DNA of 64,000 nt from Arthrobacter sp. AFG7.2 (GTDB lineage Bacteria > Actinomycetota > Actinomycetes > Actinomycetales > Micrococcaceae). A program made the translations under genes and the position numbers. The stretch covers positions 1-64,000 of the forward strand of contig NZ_PJMB01000008.1 of assembly GCF_002892835.1 (NCBI RefSeq), in the 5' to 3' direction. This document shows, in pieces, positions 31,601 through 39,692 of this stretch (position 1 is the first letter of the stretch; each line of letters begins with the position of its first letter). The notes under the pieces were generated by a model. The model searched no databases, was not told the origin of the DNA, and was given only the letters and a program-made list of their open reading frames with translations.

Positions 31601-34231
31601 GTGACCGAACAGACTTCAAGCACAGAGACTCCGCGCCGCATCGTCGTCGCCGGCGGCGGCCCCGCGGCCCACCGTTTTGCGGACGCCATGCATGCACGTG
31701 GCCTCGATGGCTGGCAGGTCACGGTCCTCACCGAGGAAGCCCACCTGCCGTATGACCGCGTGGCACTGTCCAAGGCACTTACCCGGAAGGACGTGGACCT
31801 GACCCTGGGGACGGCGTCCATGTGGGACCACCCTTCCCTCGAGCTGAAAACCGGCGAGCGCGTGGTCAGGATCAACACCGGCTCCAAGACAGTGGAAACT
31901 GCCGCCGGCAATACCTTCGACTACGACGAACTGGTGGTCGCCACCGGCTCCAACGCCGCCCGGCTGCCCATCCCGGGTGCCGAGCACACGCATGTTTACC
32001 GCACGCTCGAAGACGTCTGGGCCATCAACGAGGCCATGACCGGACTCACGAAGAAACTGGGCCGCAAGGTCAACGCAGTCACCATCGGTGGCGGCCTTCT
32101 CGGACTCGAGTCCGCGGCCGGCACCGAGCAGCTGGGCGCCAACCCCATCGTCATCGACGGCTCGCAGTGGCTCATGGCCACCCAGCTCGACGAAGGCGCC
32201 GGCCAGGCAATGGGCCGGCTGATCAAGGCCAAAGGCTTCGAAGTCCACGGCGGCGTCTTCCCGTCCGAAGTGTTGTCTGACGACGACGGCCAGGTCACCG
32301 GCGTGCTGATGGCAGACGGCCGCGTTATCGACGCCGATCTGGTCATCGTGGCCATCGGTGTCCGTCCCCGCGATGAACTGTTCCGGGCTCCCGAAGGCGA
32401 AGAGCAGGTCTTCAGCCTCGGCCAGCGCGGCGGCGTGGTCATCAATGACTACTGTGCCACGGAGGTACCCGGCATCTGGGCCATCGGTGAAGTAGCCAAC
32501 TTTGGCGGCATGTGCCTGGGCCTGGTGGCCCCCGCCAACACCATGGCTGAAATCGTCGCCGACCGCCTCCACGGGGGTGAGGCTACGTTCCCCGGCTTTG
32601 ACACCGCCACCAAGCTGAAGCTTTCCGGCGTGGACGTGGCCAGCTTCGGTGACGCCTTCGCCAAAACCGAGCACGCCCTCGAAATCGTCTATGCCGATCC
32701 CGCCCGCGGTATCTACCAAAAGATCGTCACCACCGATGACGCCAAGACGCTCCTGGGCGGCATCTTTGTAGGCGACGCCACCCCGTACACCAGCCTGCGT
32801 CCCCTCCTTGGCCGTGAACTCCCGGCCGAGCCCGGCGCCTACCTCACCGCCGCCGGCGGCGGCGATGCCCCCGAAACCGAACTCCCGGACGACGCCACCC
32901 TCTGCTCCTGCAACAACGTCACCGCCGGCAGCATCCGCGATGCCATCAACGGCTGTGGAGCCTGCGAGGGCAACGCGCCCGTCCAGGAACTCGGTGAGCT
33001 GAAGGGCTGCACCCGCGCCGGCACCCAGTGCGGCTCCTGTGTCCCCATGCTGAAGAAGCTGCTGGAAACCGAACTGACCAAGTCCGGCGTCGAGGTTTCC
33101 AAGGCCCTCTGCGAGCACATTGCCCTGTCCCGCCAGGAACTCTTCGACGCCATCCGGGTCCTGGAGCTCACCTCGTTCGAAGAGATCATGGCCAAGTACG
33201 GCACCGGCGCCGGCTGCGACATCTGCAAGCCGACGGTCGCCAACATCCTGGCCAGCCAGAACAGCGCCTACGTCCTCGATGCCGGCCGCGGCACCCTGCA
33301 GGACACCAATGACCGCGCCCTGGCCAACATGCAAAAGGACGGCACCTACTCGGTGGTCCCCCGGATCGCCGGCGGCGAGATCACCCCCAAGAAGCTGGGC
33401 GTCATCGCAGCCGTGGCCGAAAAATACAACCTGTACACCAAGATCACCGGCGGCCAGCGGATCGACATGTTCGGTGCCCGCCTGGAACAGCTGCCGGAAA
33501 TCTGGAAGGAACTGGTGGACGCCGGCTTCGAATCCGGCCAGGCCTACGGCAAGAGCCTGCGTACGGTGAAGTCCTGCGTCGGTTCCACCTGGTGCCGCTT
33601 CGGCGTCCAGGACTCGGTGGCCATGGCCATCCAGCTCGAGCTGCGCTACCGCGGACTGCGCAGCCCGCACAAGCTGAAGATGGGCGTCTCCGGCTGCGCC
33701 CGCGAATGCGCCGAGGCCCGCGGCAAGGACGTGGGCGTCATTGCCACCGCGGACGGCTGGAACCTCTATGTCGGCGGCAACGGCGGTGCCACCCCGGCCC
33801 ACGCCCAGCTGCTGGCCAAGGACCTGGACGACGAAACGCTGATCAAGTACATCGACCGCTACTTCATGTACTACATCCGCACGGCGGACCGCCTGCAGCG
33901 AACAGCCCGCTGGCAGGAAGAGCTCGACGGCGGCATCAAGCATGTTGAGGACGTCGTGGTCAAGGACACCCTGGGCATCGCGGCGGACCTCGAGGCGGCC
34001 ATGGCCAAGCACGTGGACACGTACATTGACGAGTGGGCCGACACCCTCAAGGACCCCGAGCGCCTGCGCCGGTTCCGCTCCTTCGTCAACGCCCCCGACC
34101 AGAAGGACGACTCCATCACCTTCGTCCCCGATGAACGCGGCCAGATGCGCCCGGCTACACCCGAGGAGAAGGGCAAGGTCCTCATCGGCGCCTCCATCCC
34201 CGTCCGGCCCGGCAACGAGAACGAGGTATAG
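31601..34231 (+). CDS. nirB: nitrite reductase (NADH) large subunit
   Basis: Siroheme/[4Fe-4S] enzyme reducing nitrite to ammonium with NADH, 876 aa, cytoplasmic. N-terminal FAD/NAD domain (RIVVAGGGPAAHRF, then GGGLLGLESAAG), first BFD-like [2Fe-2S] domain with CSCNNVTAG and CGSCVP, second Cys set CDICKPTV, then ferredoxin-like and sulfite/nitrite reductase domains with SCVGSTWCRFG and the siroheme-cluster motif GVSGCARECAEA. GTG at 31601 is preferred to the ATG at 31475, because the upstream stretch overlaps the GlnR-type array and the -10 box and does not resemble the family. cobA follows after two bases. Confidence 0.96.
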   Translation: MTEQTSSTETPRRIVVAGGGPAAHRFADAMHARGLDGWQVTVLTEEAHLPYDRVALSKALTRKDVDLTLGTASMWDHPSLELKTGERVVRINTGSKTVETAAGNTFDYDELVVATGSNAARLPIPGAEHTHVYRTLEDVWAINEAMTGLTKKLGRKVNAVTIGGGLLGLESAAGTEQLGANPIVIDGSQWLMATQLDEGAGQAMGRLIKAKGFEVHGGVFPSEVLSDDDGQVTGVLMADGRVIDADLVIVAIGVRPRDELFRAPEGEEQVFSLGQRGGVVINDYCATEVPGIWAIGEVANFGGMCLGLVAPANTMAEIVADRLHGGEATFPGFDTATKLKLSGVDVASFGDAFAKTEHALEIVYADPARGIYQKIVTTDDAKTLLGGIFVGDATPYTSLRPLLGRELPAEPGAYLTAAGGGDAPETELPDDATLCSCNNVTAGSIRDAINGCGACEGNAPVQELGELKGCTRAGTQCGSCVPMLKKLLETELTKSGVEVSKALCEHIALSRQELFDAIRVLELTSFEEIMAKYGTGAGCDICKPTVANILASQNSAYVLDAGRGTLQDTNDRALANMQKDGTYSVVPRIAGGEITPKKLGVIAAVAEKYNLYTKITGGQRIDMFGARLEQLPEIWKELVDAGFESGQAYGKSLRTVKSCVGSTWCRFGVQDSVAMAIQLELRYRGLRSPHKLKMGVSGCARECAEARGKDVGVIATADGWNLYVGGNGGATPAHAQLLAKDLDDETLIKYIDRYFMYYIRTADRLQRTARWQEELDGGIKHVEDVVVKDTLGIAADLEAAMAKHVDTYIDEWADTLKDPERLRRFRSFVNAPDQKDDSITFVPDERGQMRPATPEEKGKVLIGASIPVRPGNENEV

Positions 34232-34233
34232 GC

Positions 34234-35268
34234 ATGCAGCTCAGCATTGATCTCACCGGCAGGGACGTCCTGGTCACCGGGTCGGATGCCGCAGCGCGGC
34301 AGGCCGTACGCCGCTATGAAGCCGCGGGCGCCGTCGTCTACCGCCTCAGCACGCCGCAGGGCGCAGCCCATGACGGCCCGTTGCCCGAACGCCCTTTCCT
34401 CGTGGCAGCGGTCGACGACGGCCAGCCGGGCTGGGAAGCCCTGCTCGGCAGGTGCCGGGAGACCGGAATTCCGGTGGCCGCCGAGCCCGCCGCCGGCGCA
34501 CCCGGCCAGGTCACCCTGGTGGGTGGAGGGCCCGGCACCGCCGAGCTGCTCACTGTCGCCGCCGTCAGGGCACTGCGGGATGCCGATGTTGTCTTCTATG
34601 ACCGCCTGGCCCCGTACCAGGAACTGCCGTCCCTCACGTCCGCCGAACTGGTGGATGTCGGCAAGAAGCCCGGCCACCACAAGGTGAGCCAGTCCGACAT
34701 CGAAAAGCTGATGGTGGAAAGCGCACTGGCGGGCAACAACGTGGTCCGGCTCAAAGGCGGAGACCCGTACGTCTTCGGCCGCGGCGGCGAAGAAGTTGCC
34801 GCCTGTGTTGCCGCCGGCGTCAAAGTCCAGGTCATCTCCGGCGTCACCAGCGCGATTTCCGTCCCCGCCGCTGCGGGCATCCCCGTGACCCACCGGGAAG
34901 TCAGCCACATGTTCACCGTAGTGTCCGGCCACGCCCCGCTCACGGAAAAAGAGCACACGCACCTCGCCGGACTGGGCGGCACCATCGTGGTGCTGATGGG
35001 CATCGGAACCCTCCACCAGCTCGCCGCAGGACTCCGCCGGGCCGGAATGCGGCCGGACATGCCCATGGCCGTGGTGGAGCGCGGCTACCGTCCCGGGCAG
35101 CGCACCACCATCGCAGATCTCGGCACCATCACCTCCGCCGCCGCCGGGTGCAGCAACCCTGCCGTCCTGGTGATCGGCGAGGTGGTCCGGGTGGCTGAGG
35201 CCAACCGCGGGCATGCGGAGGCCGCCGCCGACCTCGACAGGCTGGCGGCCTCGCTGCTGGGTTCATGA
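34234..35268 (+). CDS. cobA: uroporphyrinogen-III C-methyltransferase (siroheme branch)
   Basis: Methylates uroporphyrinogen III twice with SAM to precorrin-2, on the way to the siroheme of NirB. 344 aa. The methyltransferase domain is about residues 88-330: VTLVGGGPGTAELLTVAAVRAL, VFYDRLAPYQ, VDVGKKPGHHKVSQSDIEKLM, VRLKGGDPYVFGRGGEE, and VISGVTSAISVPAAAGIPVTHRE. The first 85 residues look like a reduced siroheme-synthase N-domain (DVLVTGSDAAARQAVRRYEAAGAVVYRLS) that is too short to hold the full dehydrogenase/ferrochelatase. A separate enzyme must therefore finish siroheme. It begins two bases after nirB and overlaps or abuts the HemD-like gene. Confidence 0.94.
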   Translation: MQLSIDLTGRDVLVTGSDAAARQAVRRYEAAGAVVYRLSTPQGAAHDGPLPERPFLVAAVDDGQPGWEALLGRCRETGIPVAAEPAAGAPGQVTLVGGGPGTAELLTVAAVRALRDADVVFYDRLAPYQELPSLTSAELVDVGKKPGHHKVSQSDIEKLMVESALAGNNVVRLKGGDPYVFGRGGEEVAACVAAGVKVQVISGVTSAISVPAAAGIPVTHREVSHMFTVVSGHAPLTEKEHTHLAGLGGTIVVLMGIGTLHQLAAGLRRAGMRPDMPMAVVERGYRPGQRTTIADLGTITSAAAGCSNPAVLVIGEVVRVAEANRGHAEAAADLDRLAASLLGS

Positions 35269-35282
35269 AAGGATTGACCCCC

Positions 35283-36434
35283 ATGACTGCACTTGCACCG
35301 GCCGAACCTCCGCAGGTTGACGAAGCAACGGACACTGCCGCCGAATCACCCCTCGAGGGCTTCCGCATCGGTGTCACCTCGCACCGCCGGTCACAGGACC
35401 TGATCGAGGCCCTGGAACGCCGCGGCGCGGAAGTACTGCACGCCCCCGCCCTGAAGATCGCCCCCGTGCAGGAGGACATGCGGCTCATCGAGGACACCAG
35501 GGCCATCATCGACGCCCAGCCGGACCTCTGCATCGCCACCACCGCCTACGGCATGCGCCGGTGGTGCGAGGCCGCCGATTCCTTTGGTATCGGCGAGCAG
35601 CTCCTGGAAACGCTCGGCGCCTGCCGGATGTTCGTGCGGGGGCCCAAAGCCCGCGGCGCCGTGCGCGCTGCGGGACTTGCCGACGTCGGAATCAGCAGCG
35701 ACGAAACCACCGCAACACTGGTGGACATGCTGCTGGCTGAAGGCGTACGCGGCAAGACTGTAGCCGTTCAGCTGCACGGCTACACGGATGTGCGGCAGCT
35801 GGAGCGCCTGCGCATGTCCGGCGCCACGGTCCTGACGGTCACGCCCTACCGCTGGGTTAAGCCCGACGGCGAGGACAGGCTTCCCCGGCTCATCGAGGCA
35901 GCCTGCAGCGGAAACCTGGACGTCCTGACCTTCACCAGCGCACCCGCCGTCGATGCGATGTGGAGCACGGCCCACGAGATGGGCGTGTACAAGCAGCTGA
36001 TCGAGAGCCTGAAGACGAACGTCACTACGGCAGTGGTGGGTCCGGTCACGGCGCAGCCGCTGCTCGACGCCGGCGTGACCCCGCTGATTCCCGAGCGTTT
36101 CCGGATGGGCGCCCTCATCCGGCTGGTTTGCGAGCACCTCGCGCTCAACCACGTCCGGCGGTTGGACACGAGGTCCGGCAGCATCGAGCTGCGCGGCCGC
36201 TGCCTGCGCGTCAACGGCCAGGCCGTTGAACTCGCTCCCGCACCCCTGCTCCTGCTCCGTGCCCTGCTCGGTGCCGGCGGCGCCGTCCTGTCCCGGGAAT
36301 CGCTGTCCGACCTGCTGGAACTGCGCGGATCGGTGCACGCCCTGGACATGACAGTCAGCCGGCTCCGGTCGTCCCTGCCCGACGGACGGCTGGTGGAAAC
36401 CGTTGTGAAGCGCGGCTACCGCATCCGGGTCTAG
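35283..36434 (+). CDS. hemD: uroporphyrinogen-III synthase fused to C-terminal winged-helix domain
   Basis: About 383 aa. Residues about 25-280 match uroporphyrinogen-III synthase: RIGVTSHRRSQDLIEALERRGAEV, a TTAYGMRRW and a TFTSAPAVDAMW segment, and VVGPVTAQPLLDAGV. Residues about 290-383 form an OmpR/PhoB-like winged helix: GSIELRGRCLRVNGQAVELAP, LLRALLGAGGAVLSRESLSDLL, ALDMTVSRLRSSLPDG and ending KRGYRIRV. This fusion is known in actinobacterial nitrate/nitrite clusters (Rv0260c-like). It may be a tetrapyrrole-sensing regulator instead of, or as well as, an enzyme. ATG at 35283 has AAAGGA nine bases upstream; an alternative ATG at 35265 overlaps the cobA stop. Confidence 0.9.
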   Translation: MTALAPAEPPQVDEATDTAAESPLEGFRIGVTSHRRSQDLIEALERRGAEVLHAPALKIAPVQEDMRLIEDTRAIIDAQPDLCIATTAYGMRRWCEAADSFGIGEQLLETLGACRMFVRGPKARGAVRAAGLADVGISSDETTATLVDMLLAEGVRGKTVAVQLHGYTDVRQLERLRMSGATVLTVTPYRWVKPDGEDRLPRLIEAACSGNLDVLTFTSAPAVDAMWSTAHEMGVYKQLIESLKTNVTTAVVGPVTAQPLLDAGVTPLIPERFRMGALIRLVCEHLALNHVRRLDTRSGSIELRGRCLRVNGQAVELAPAPLLLLRALLGAGGAVLSRESLSDLLELRGSVHALDMTVSRLRSSLPDGRLVETVVKRGYRIRV

Positions 36435-36512
36435 GGGTACTCCATCCAGCTGACGCGGCCGCGTGCGATTGTGTCGATTGCAGGTGGGATGAGAAGCACG
36501 TCACAGGTTCTG

Positions 36513-36526
36513 TTACCGGCCGGTAA
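36513..36526. promoter_or_regulatory. 14-bp perfect palindrome TTACCGGCCGGTAA
   Basis: It extends imperfectly to TGTTACC...GGTAAACA. It lies 79 bases after the HemD-fusion gene and 126 bases before the NirB-like gene, in a 217-base region; it could be an operator for the latter. Confidence 0.45.
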
Positions 36527-36554
36527 ACACTGGCGAACACGGGGCCGCAAAACG

Positions 36555-36581
36555 GCAACTGCGGGGAAACACAACGGTAAA
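36555..36581 (+). promoter_or_regulatory. possible GlnR-type half-sites upstream of the NirB-like gene
   Basis: GCAAC (36555), GAAAC (36566) and GTAAA (36577) are spaced by exactly 11 bp. Only the middle one is perfect. Confidence 0.3.
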
Positions 36582-36651
36582 AGCACGCGCCTACGCTGGG
36601 TTCCATCACGAAGTTCCGGCCGTTTCCGGCCGCCAGCGAAAGGGCCAGCAC

Positions 36652-37509
36652 ATGTCCGCTCCGGCACCCACCTCCACTGCTCCCACCACCCGCATCGTCA
36701 TTGCGGGCGCAGGGCCTGCTGCCCAGGCACTTGTCAGTCAGCTTGACCGCGCCCGCTTCAGCGGCACCATCACGGTGCTGAGCAACCGGGACGACACCCC
36801 GGAGGAACTGCTGGAGCTGGCGCTGCTCCCCCAGGTTTCCGTCCGGTTCGGCCAGCCTGCCAGCCACATCGACCCCGTCAACCGCACCGTGGCCACGGCA
36901 GACGGCATGGAGTTCGGTTACGACCAGCTGGTCATCGCCACCGGATCAGCCCCCGTGGCCAACCCGGTTGACGGGGCCGGCCAGTGCCTGAGCTACTCCA
37001 CCATCGATGACGCCGCCCGCATTGGCGAGGCCGTCAGCGAGGTAACCAGGGAGCTGGGCCGCCGCCCCTTGGGAATCCTGGTGGGCAACGGTGCGGCGGC
37101 GGGGCAGGCTGAAGCTGTGCTGCGTGCCCGGGGCGTCCGCCCCATCCGCACCACAGCCCGTCCTGCGGCGGTTATTCCCGGCGCGTCAGCTTCCGGACTG
37201 GCTGCCTCTGCCGTGATCTTCGAAGATGGCAGCAGCATGAACGGGGACCTGGTGGTCCTGGCCGAGGACCGCATCTCCCGGGACGGCCTGGCCGCCAGCG
37301 CCGGGCTTCGGACCGCAGCCAGCGGCGGGATCGTCATCAGCCAGGACTTCCGGACCTCGGTTGCCGGCATCTGGGCCATCGGGGATGCAGCAGCGTTCGA
37401 CGGCGTCCGGCTGGGTTTGCTGGTTGCCGCCGCTTCCGCTGCCGGCGCCTGCGCCACACAACTGATCACGGCCGCCTCGGCTCCGGGGCCGCTGCAGGCC
37501 GCTGCCTGA
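36652..37509 (+). CDS. reduced NirB-like FAD-dependent oxidoreductase
   Basis: 285 aa, shorter than the roughly 400-residue flavoprotein unit of NirB. It has an FAD loop IVIAGAGPAAQALVSQLDRA (residues 14-33), a DYDQLVIATGSAP-like strand (FGYDQLVIATGSAP), a weak NAD loop GILVGNGAAAGQAEAVLRARG (about 140-160) and the closing IWAIGDAAAFDG. Compared with NirB in this window it lacks about 25 residues after the first strand, including the conserved YDRVALS-type FAD contact, so catalysis is doubtful. It follows the nitrite/siroheme genes and may be a regulator-like or assembly paralogue. GAAAGGG lies nine bases before the ATG. Confidence 0.75.
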   Translation: MSAPAPTSTAPTTRIVIAGAGPAAQALVSQLDRARFSGTITVLSNRDDTPEELLELALLPQVSVRFGQPASHIDPVNRTVATADGMEFGYDQLVIATGSAPVANPVDGAGQCLSYSTIDDAARIGEAVSEVTRELGRRPLGILVGNGAAAGQAEAVLRARGVRPIRTTARPAAVIPGASASGLAASAVIFEDGSSMNGDLVVLAEDRISRDGLAASAGLRTAASGGIVISQDFRTSVAGIWAIGDAAAFDGVRLGLLVAAASAAGACATQLITAASAPGPLQAAA

Positions 37510-37512
37510 GCT

Positions 37513-37528
37513 CCCCGCCAACGCGGGG
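37513..37528 (+). terminator. short hairpin after NirB-like gene
   Basis: CCCCGC-CAAC-GCGGGG, six-base stem, three bases after the stop codon; no T run. Confidence 0.45.
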
Positions 37529-37587
37529 CCATGTGCGGCCCGCTGGGCAGAGGCCCCAGGCGGGATGTGGCCACGGGTGGTCCCGTC

Positions 37588-37619
37588 CCCCGCGCTGTCC
37601 TGCGCCCCGCGCTGTCCTG
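37588..37619. repeat. two 15-base direct repeats CCCCGCGCTGTCCTG upstream of deoC
   Basis: Exact copies at 37588-37602 and 37605-37619, two bases apart (17-base period). They may be direct-repeat regulator sites or a slippage duplication. They precede deoC by about 100 bases. Confidence 0.6.
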
Positions 37620-37675
37620 TGCCGCAGGTTTAGGGTGGTCCCCGCTGTGGCAAGATGGTTCACGAACTGAGTCGA

Positions 37676-37691
37676 GGGCGTTACAACGCCC
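37676..37691. promoter_or_regulatory. 16-bp inverted repeat GGGCGTT-AC-AACGCCC before deoC
   Basis: Seven-base perfect arms with a two-base centre, ending 28 bases before the deoC ATG. It can be an operator or a small hairpin in the 5' leader. Confidence 0.5.
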
Positions 37692-37719
37692 GGCGCACCG
37701 GCCCTTGGAGAGGACCATC

Positions 37720-38445
37720 ATGAGCAACGAAGCCACCCCTTCCGTTAAGACTGCAGCCGCCGGCACCGCCGGTTCCGGCAGCATCGCCTCCTATATCGAC
37801 CACACACTCCTGAAGCCCGAGGCGGGAGAGGCTGACGTCCTCAAGGTCTGCGCGGAAGCGGCGGAATATGGCTTCAAGTCCGTGTGCGTCAACCCTATCT
37901 GGGTCAAGACCGTGAAGACGGCCCTCAAGGGTTCCGGCGTCCTCACCTGCTCCGTGGTGGGGTTCCCCCTGGGCGCCACGCCCACCGACGTCAAGACCTT
38001 TGAGGCCCGGGGCGCCGTACTGGACGGAGCCGATGAAGTGGATATGGTCATCAACATCGCCGCTGCCAGGGCCGGGGACAAGGGCGCACTGATCGAGGAC
38101 ATCGCCTCGGTGGCCGAGGCAGTCCACGCCAGCGGGGCCATCCTTAAGGTCATCATCGAAACAGCTCTGCTCACAGACAGCCAGAAGGTCCTGGCCTGTG
38201 AAGCAGCTGCCGAGGCCGGTGCCGACTTCGTCAAAACCTCCACCGGGTTCAACGGCGGCGGCGCCACGGCAGAGGACATCGCGCTGATGCGCGGAACTGT
38301 GGGGCCCGGCCTGGGTGTCAAGGCCTCCGGCGGGGTGCGGTCCCTCGAGGATGCGCAGGCTATGATTGCTGCAGGTGCAACACGTATTGGTGCCAGCTCC
38401 GGAATTGCCATTGTGAAGGGTGAACAGGGTTCATCTTCCTACTGA
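37720..38445 (+). CDS. deoC: deoxyribose-phosphate aldolase
   Basis: Cleaves 2-deoxyribose-5-phosphate to acetaldehyde and glyceraldehyde-3-phosphate in deoxynucleoside breakdown, cytoplasmic, 241 aa. The TIM-barrel motifs are [15 protein letters not shown] (about 22-36), [22 protein letters not shown] (about 83-96), the Schiff-base Lys in [15 protein letters not shown] (about 178) and [14 protein letters not shown] (second active Lys). ATG at 37720 is preceded by GGAGAGG. Upstream are a 15-base direct repeat and a perfect inverted repeat, so it is probably repressed by a DeoR- or LacI-type protein. Confidence 0.96.
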   Translation: MSNEATPSVKTAAAGTAGSGSIASYIDHTLLKPEAGEADVLKVCAEAAEYGFKSVCVNPIWVKTVKTALKGSGVLTCSVVGFPLGATPTDVKTFEARGAVLDGADEVDMVINIAAARAGDKGALIEDIASVAEAVHASGAILKVIIETALLTDSQKVLACEAAAEAGADFVKTSTGFNGGGATAEDIALMRGTVGPGLGVKASGGVRSLEDAQAMIAAGATRIGASSGIAIVKGEQGSSSY

Positions 38446-38498
38446 CGGCAACTCCGCCGCCGCCACAGATTGAGCCCCGCGGGGCCGAGGAGGAACGA

Positions 38499-38798
38499 AT
38501 GTCCAGCAAGATTACGGCGTCCAACGACGGCACGGGTTCCAACCACGGATCATCAGCCCGGCAGGGCACGCTGTCCAACCAGGACACCGTCCGCACACCC
38601 CAGAACGAGAACAAGCTCGGTACGAGCATTCTCCTTTTTGCCGTCATGCTGGCACTGTTCCTCGGAGCCGTATACTCGCTGTCCTTCCTCACCCTGGACA
38701 ACCCCTGGCCCATGGCAGTCTGCATTATCCTCTTTGCCCTGGCCTTCTGGGTTCCGCAGAGCATCCTGGGCCGTTCAGACTCCGCCGGCGAGCACTAA
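38499..38798 (+). CDS. small two-helix membrane protein, unknown function
   Basis: 99 aa. The first 38 residues are hydrophilic, rich in Ser, Asn, Gly and Gln; two hydrophobic helices follow (ILLFAVMLALFLGAVYSLSFL and WPMAVCIILFALAFWVPQSIL), then a short charged tail. No family recognised. GAGGA lies six to ten bases before the ATG. It begins 53 bases after deoC and is followed by a strong terminator, so it probably shares the deoC transcript. Confidence 0.75.
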   Translation: MSSKITASNDGTGSNHGSSARQGTLSNQDTVRTPQNENKLGTSILLFAVMLALFLGAVYSLSFLTLDNPWPMAVCIILFALAFWVPQSILGRSDSAGEH

Positions 38799-38813
38799 AA
38801 CCCCGGCTCCACC

Positions 38814-38842
38814 GAAACCCCCGGATGACCTCCGGGGGTTTC
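38814..38842. terminator. bidirectional terminator
   Basis: GAAACCCCCGGA-TGACC-TCCGGGGGTTTC: 12-bp perfect stem, five-base loop, with T residues on the + side and A on the other, between two convergent genes. Confidence 0.9.
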
Positions 38843-38873
38843 GCCGGTTAAACCGCCAGTCCAGGACTGGTTC

Positions 38874-39689
38874 TCACAGCCACAGACGTGTCCAGGCCAG
38901 GGCGGCGTCTGCGGCCCTGCCCCAGTGGACTTCCGCGATGGACCACGCGGCCACCGCGAGCCCAACCATGGCATACGCGCTCACGGGGATCAGGACAAGC
39001 CACTCGCGCTTCGACCCGGCCCGGCCAAGCAGCGGGAGGGACAGCGCCCCGTTGGGCCGCCAGACCTGGCGCAGCAGGGGCATCCGCCGGAGGGGTTTCG
39101 GCGGCCGGACCACCAGCGGCCAGAGCAGGGGCACGCCGCCGGTGGTGACCAGGTCCCCCACAATATGCACCACCACGCCGGTCAGCATGGAAACCGGAAG
39201 CCACGTCCACTGGTCCGGAGCAAACCAGGTGACCAGCCCGGCCATGGTCAGGGCGAAGATCCAGTTGCTGATGAACCCTGCCTTGGGAAACAGTTTCAGG
39301 GCCTTCGCCGCGATGTTGATCATGAACATGCACAACAGCCCCGCGCCGATGGACAGCAGCCCCCACTCCGTCTGCAGCTGGACCTGGCCTGCCAGCGTGG
39401 CCAGCAGCACAAACAACGCCGCCCCGAGGACCGAGTGCGTTCCCTGGCGGTGCCCGCCGCTGGCATTCTCTATCCCGACGGCGATGATGTTGGAGAGCGG
39501 CGGCAGCGAATTCGCCACCGTGCTGTGCCGGTGGTCCCAGTCGCACACCAGGGCCGTTCCCGCCGTCGCCATTCCGCCGATCAGGATCCCGGTGGCATCC
39601 AGCGGGTACCAGCCGAGGGTGTACGGCCCTGTTGAGGCAATAGCCACCCACGCCGCGGCTCCAGACGCGGCGTGGTGTCCCCCCATCAT
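38874..39689 (-). CDS. membrane-bound metal-dependent hydrolase, YdjM/DUF457-like
   Basis: 271 aa, about seven hydrophobic helices. The N-terminal MMGGHHAASGAAAW and CDWDHRHSTV (about residues 50-59) and HIVGDLVTTGGVPLLWPL (about 176-193) carry the His/Asp residues that define this family of putative inner-membrane metalloenzymes; E. coli YdjM is LexA-controlled. The reaction is unknown. The start lies four bases after the mfd stop, so it is probably transcribed with mfd, which fits a link to DNA damage. The C-terminal 40 residues form another helix. Confidence 0.85.
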   Translation of the reverse strand: MMGGHHAASGAAAWVAIASTGPYTLGWYPLDATGILIGGMATAGTALVCDWDHRHSTVANSLPPLSNIIAVGIENASGGHRQGTHSVLGAALFVLLATLAGQVQLQTEWGLLSIGAGLLCMFMINIAAKALKLFPKAGFISNWIFALTMAGLVTWFAPDQWTWLPVSMLTGVVVHIVGDLVTTGGVPLLWPLVVRPPKPLRRMPLLRQVWRPNGALSLPLLGRAGSKREWLVLIPVSAYAMVGLAVAAWSIAEVHWGRAADAALAWTRLWL

Positions 39690-39692
39690 CCG

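Noticed and set aside
31616..34012. 798-codon open frame opposite nirB
   Set aside because: Composition is typical of an antisense shadow, and nirB has all expected motifs on the other strand.
37588..37619. CRISPR-like repeat
   Set aside because: Only two copies, two bases apart, with no spacer-length intervals and no cas genes.
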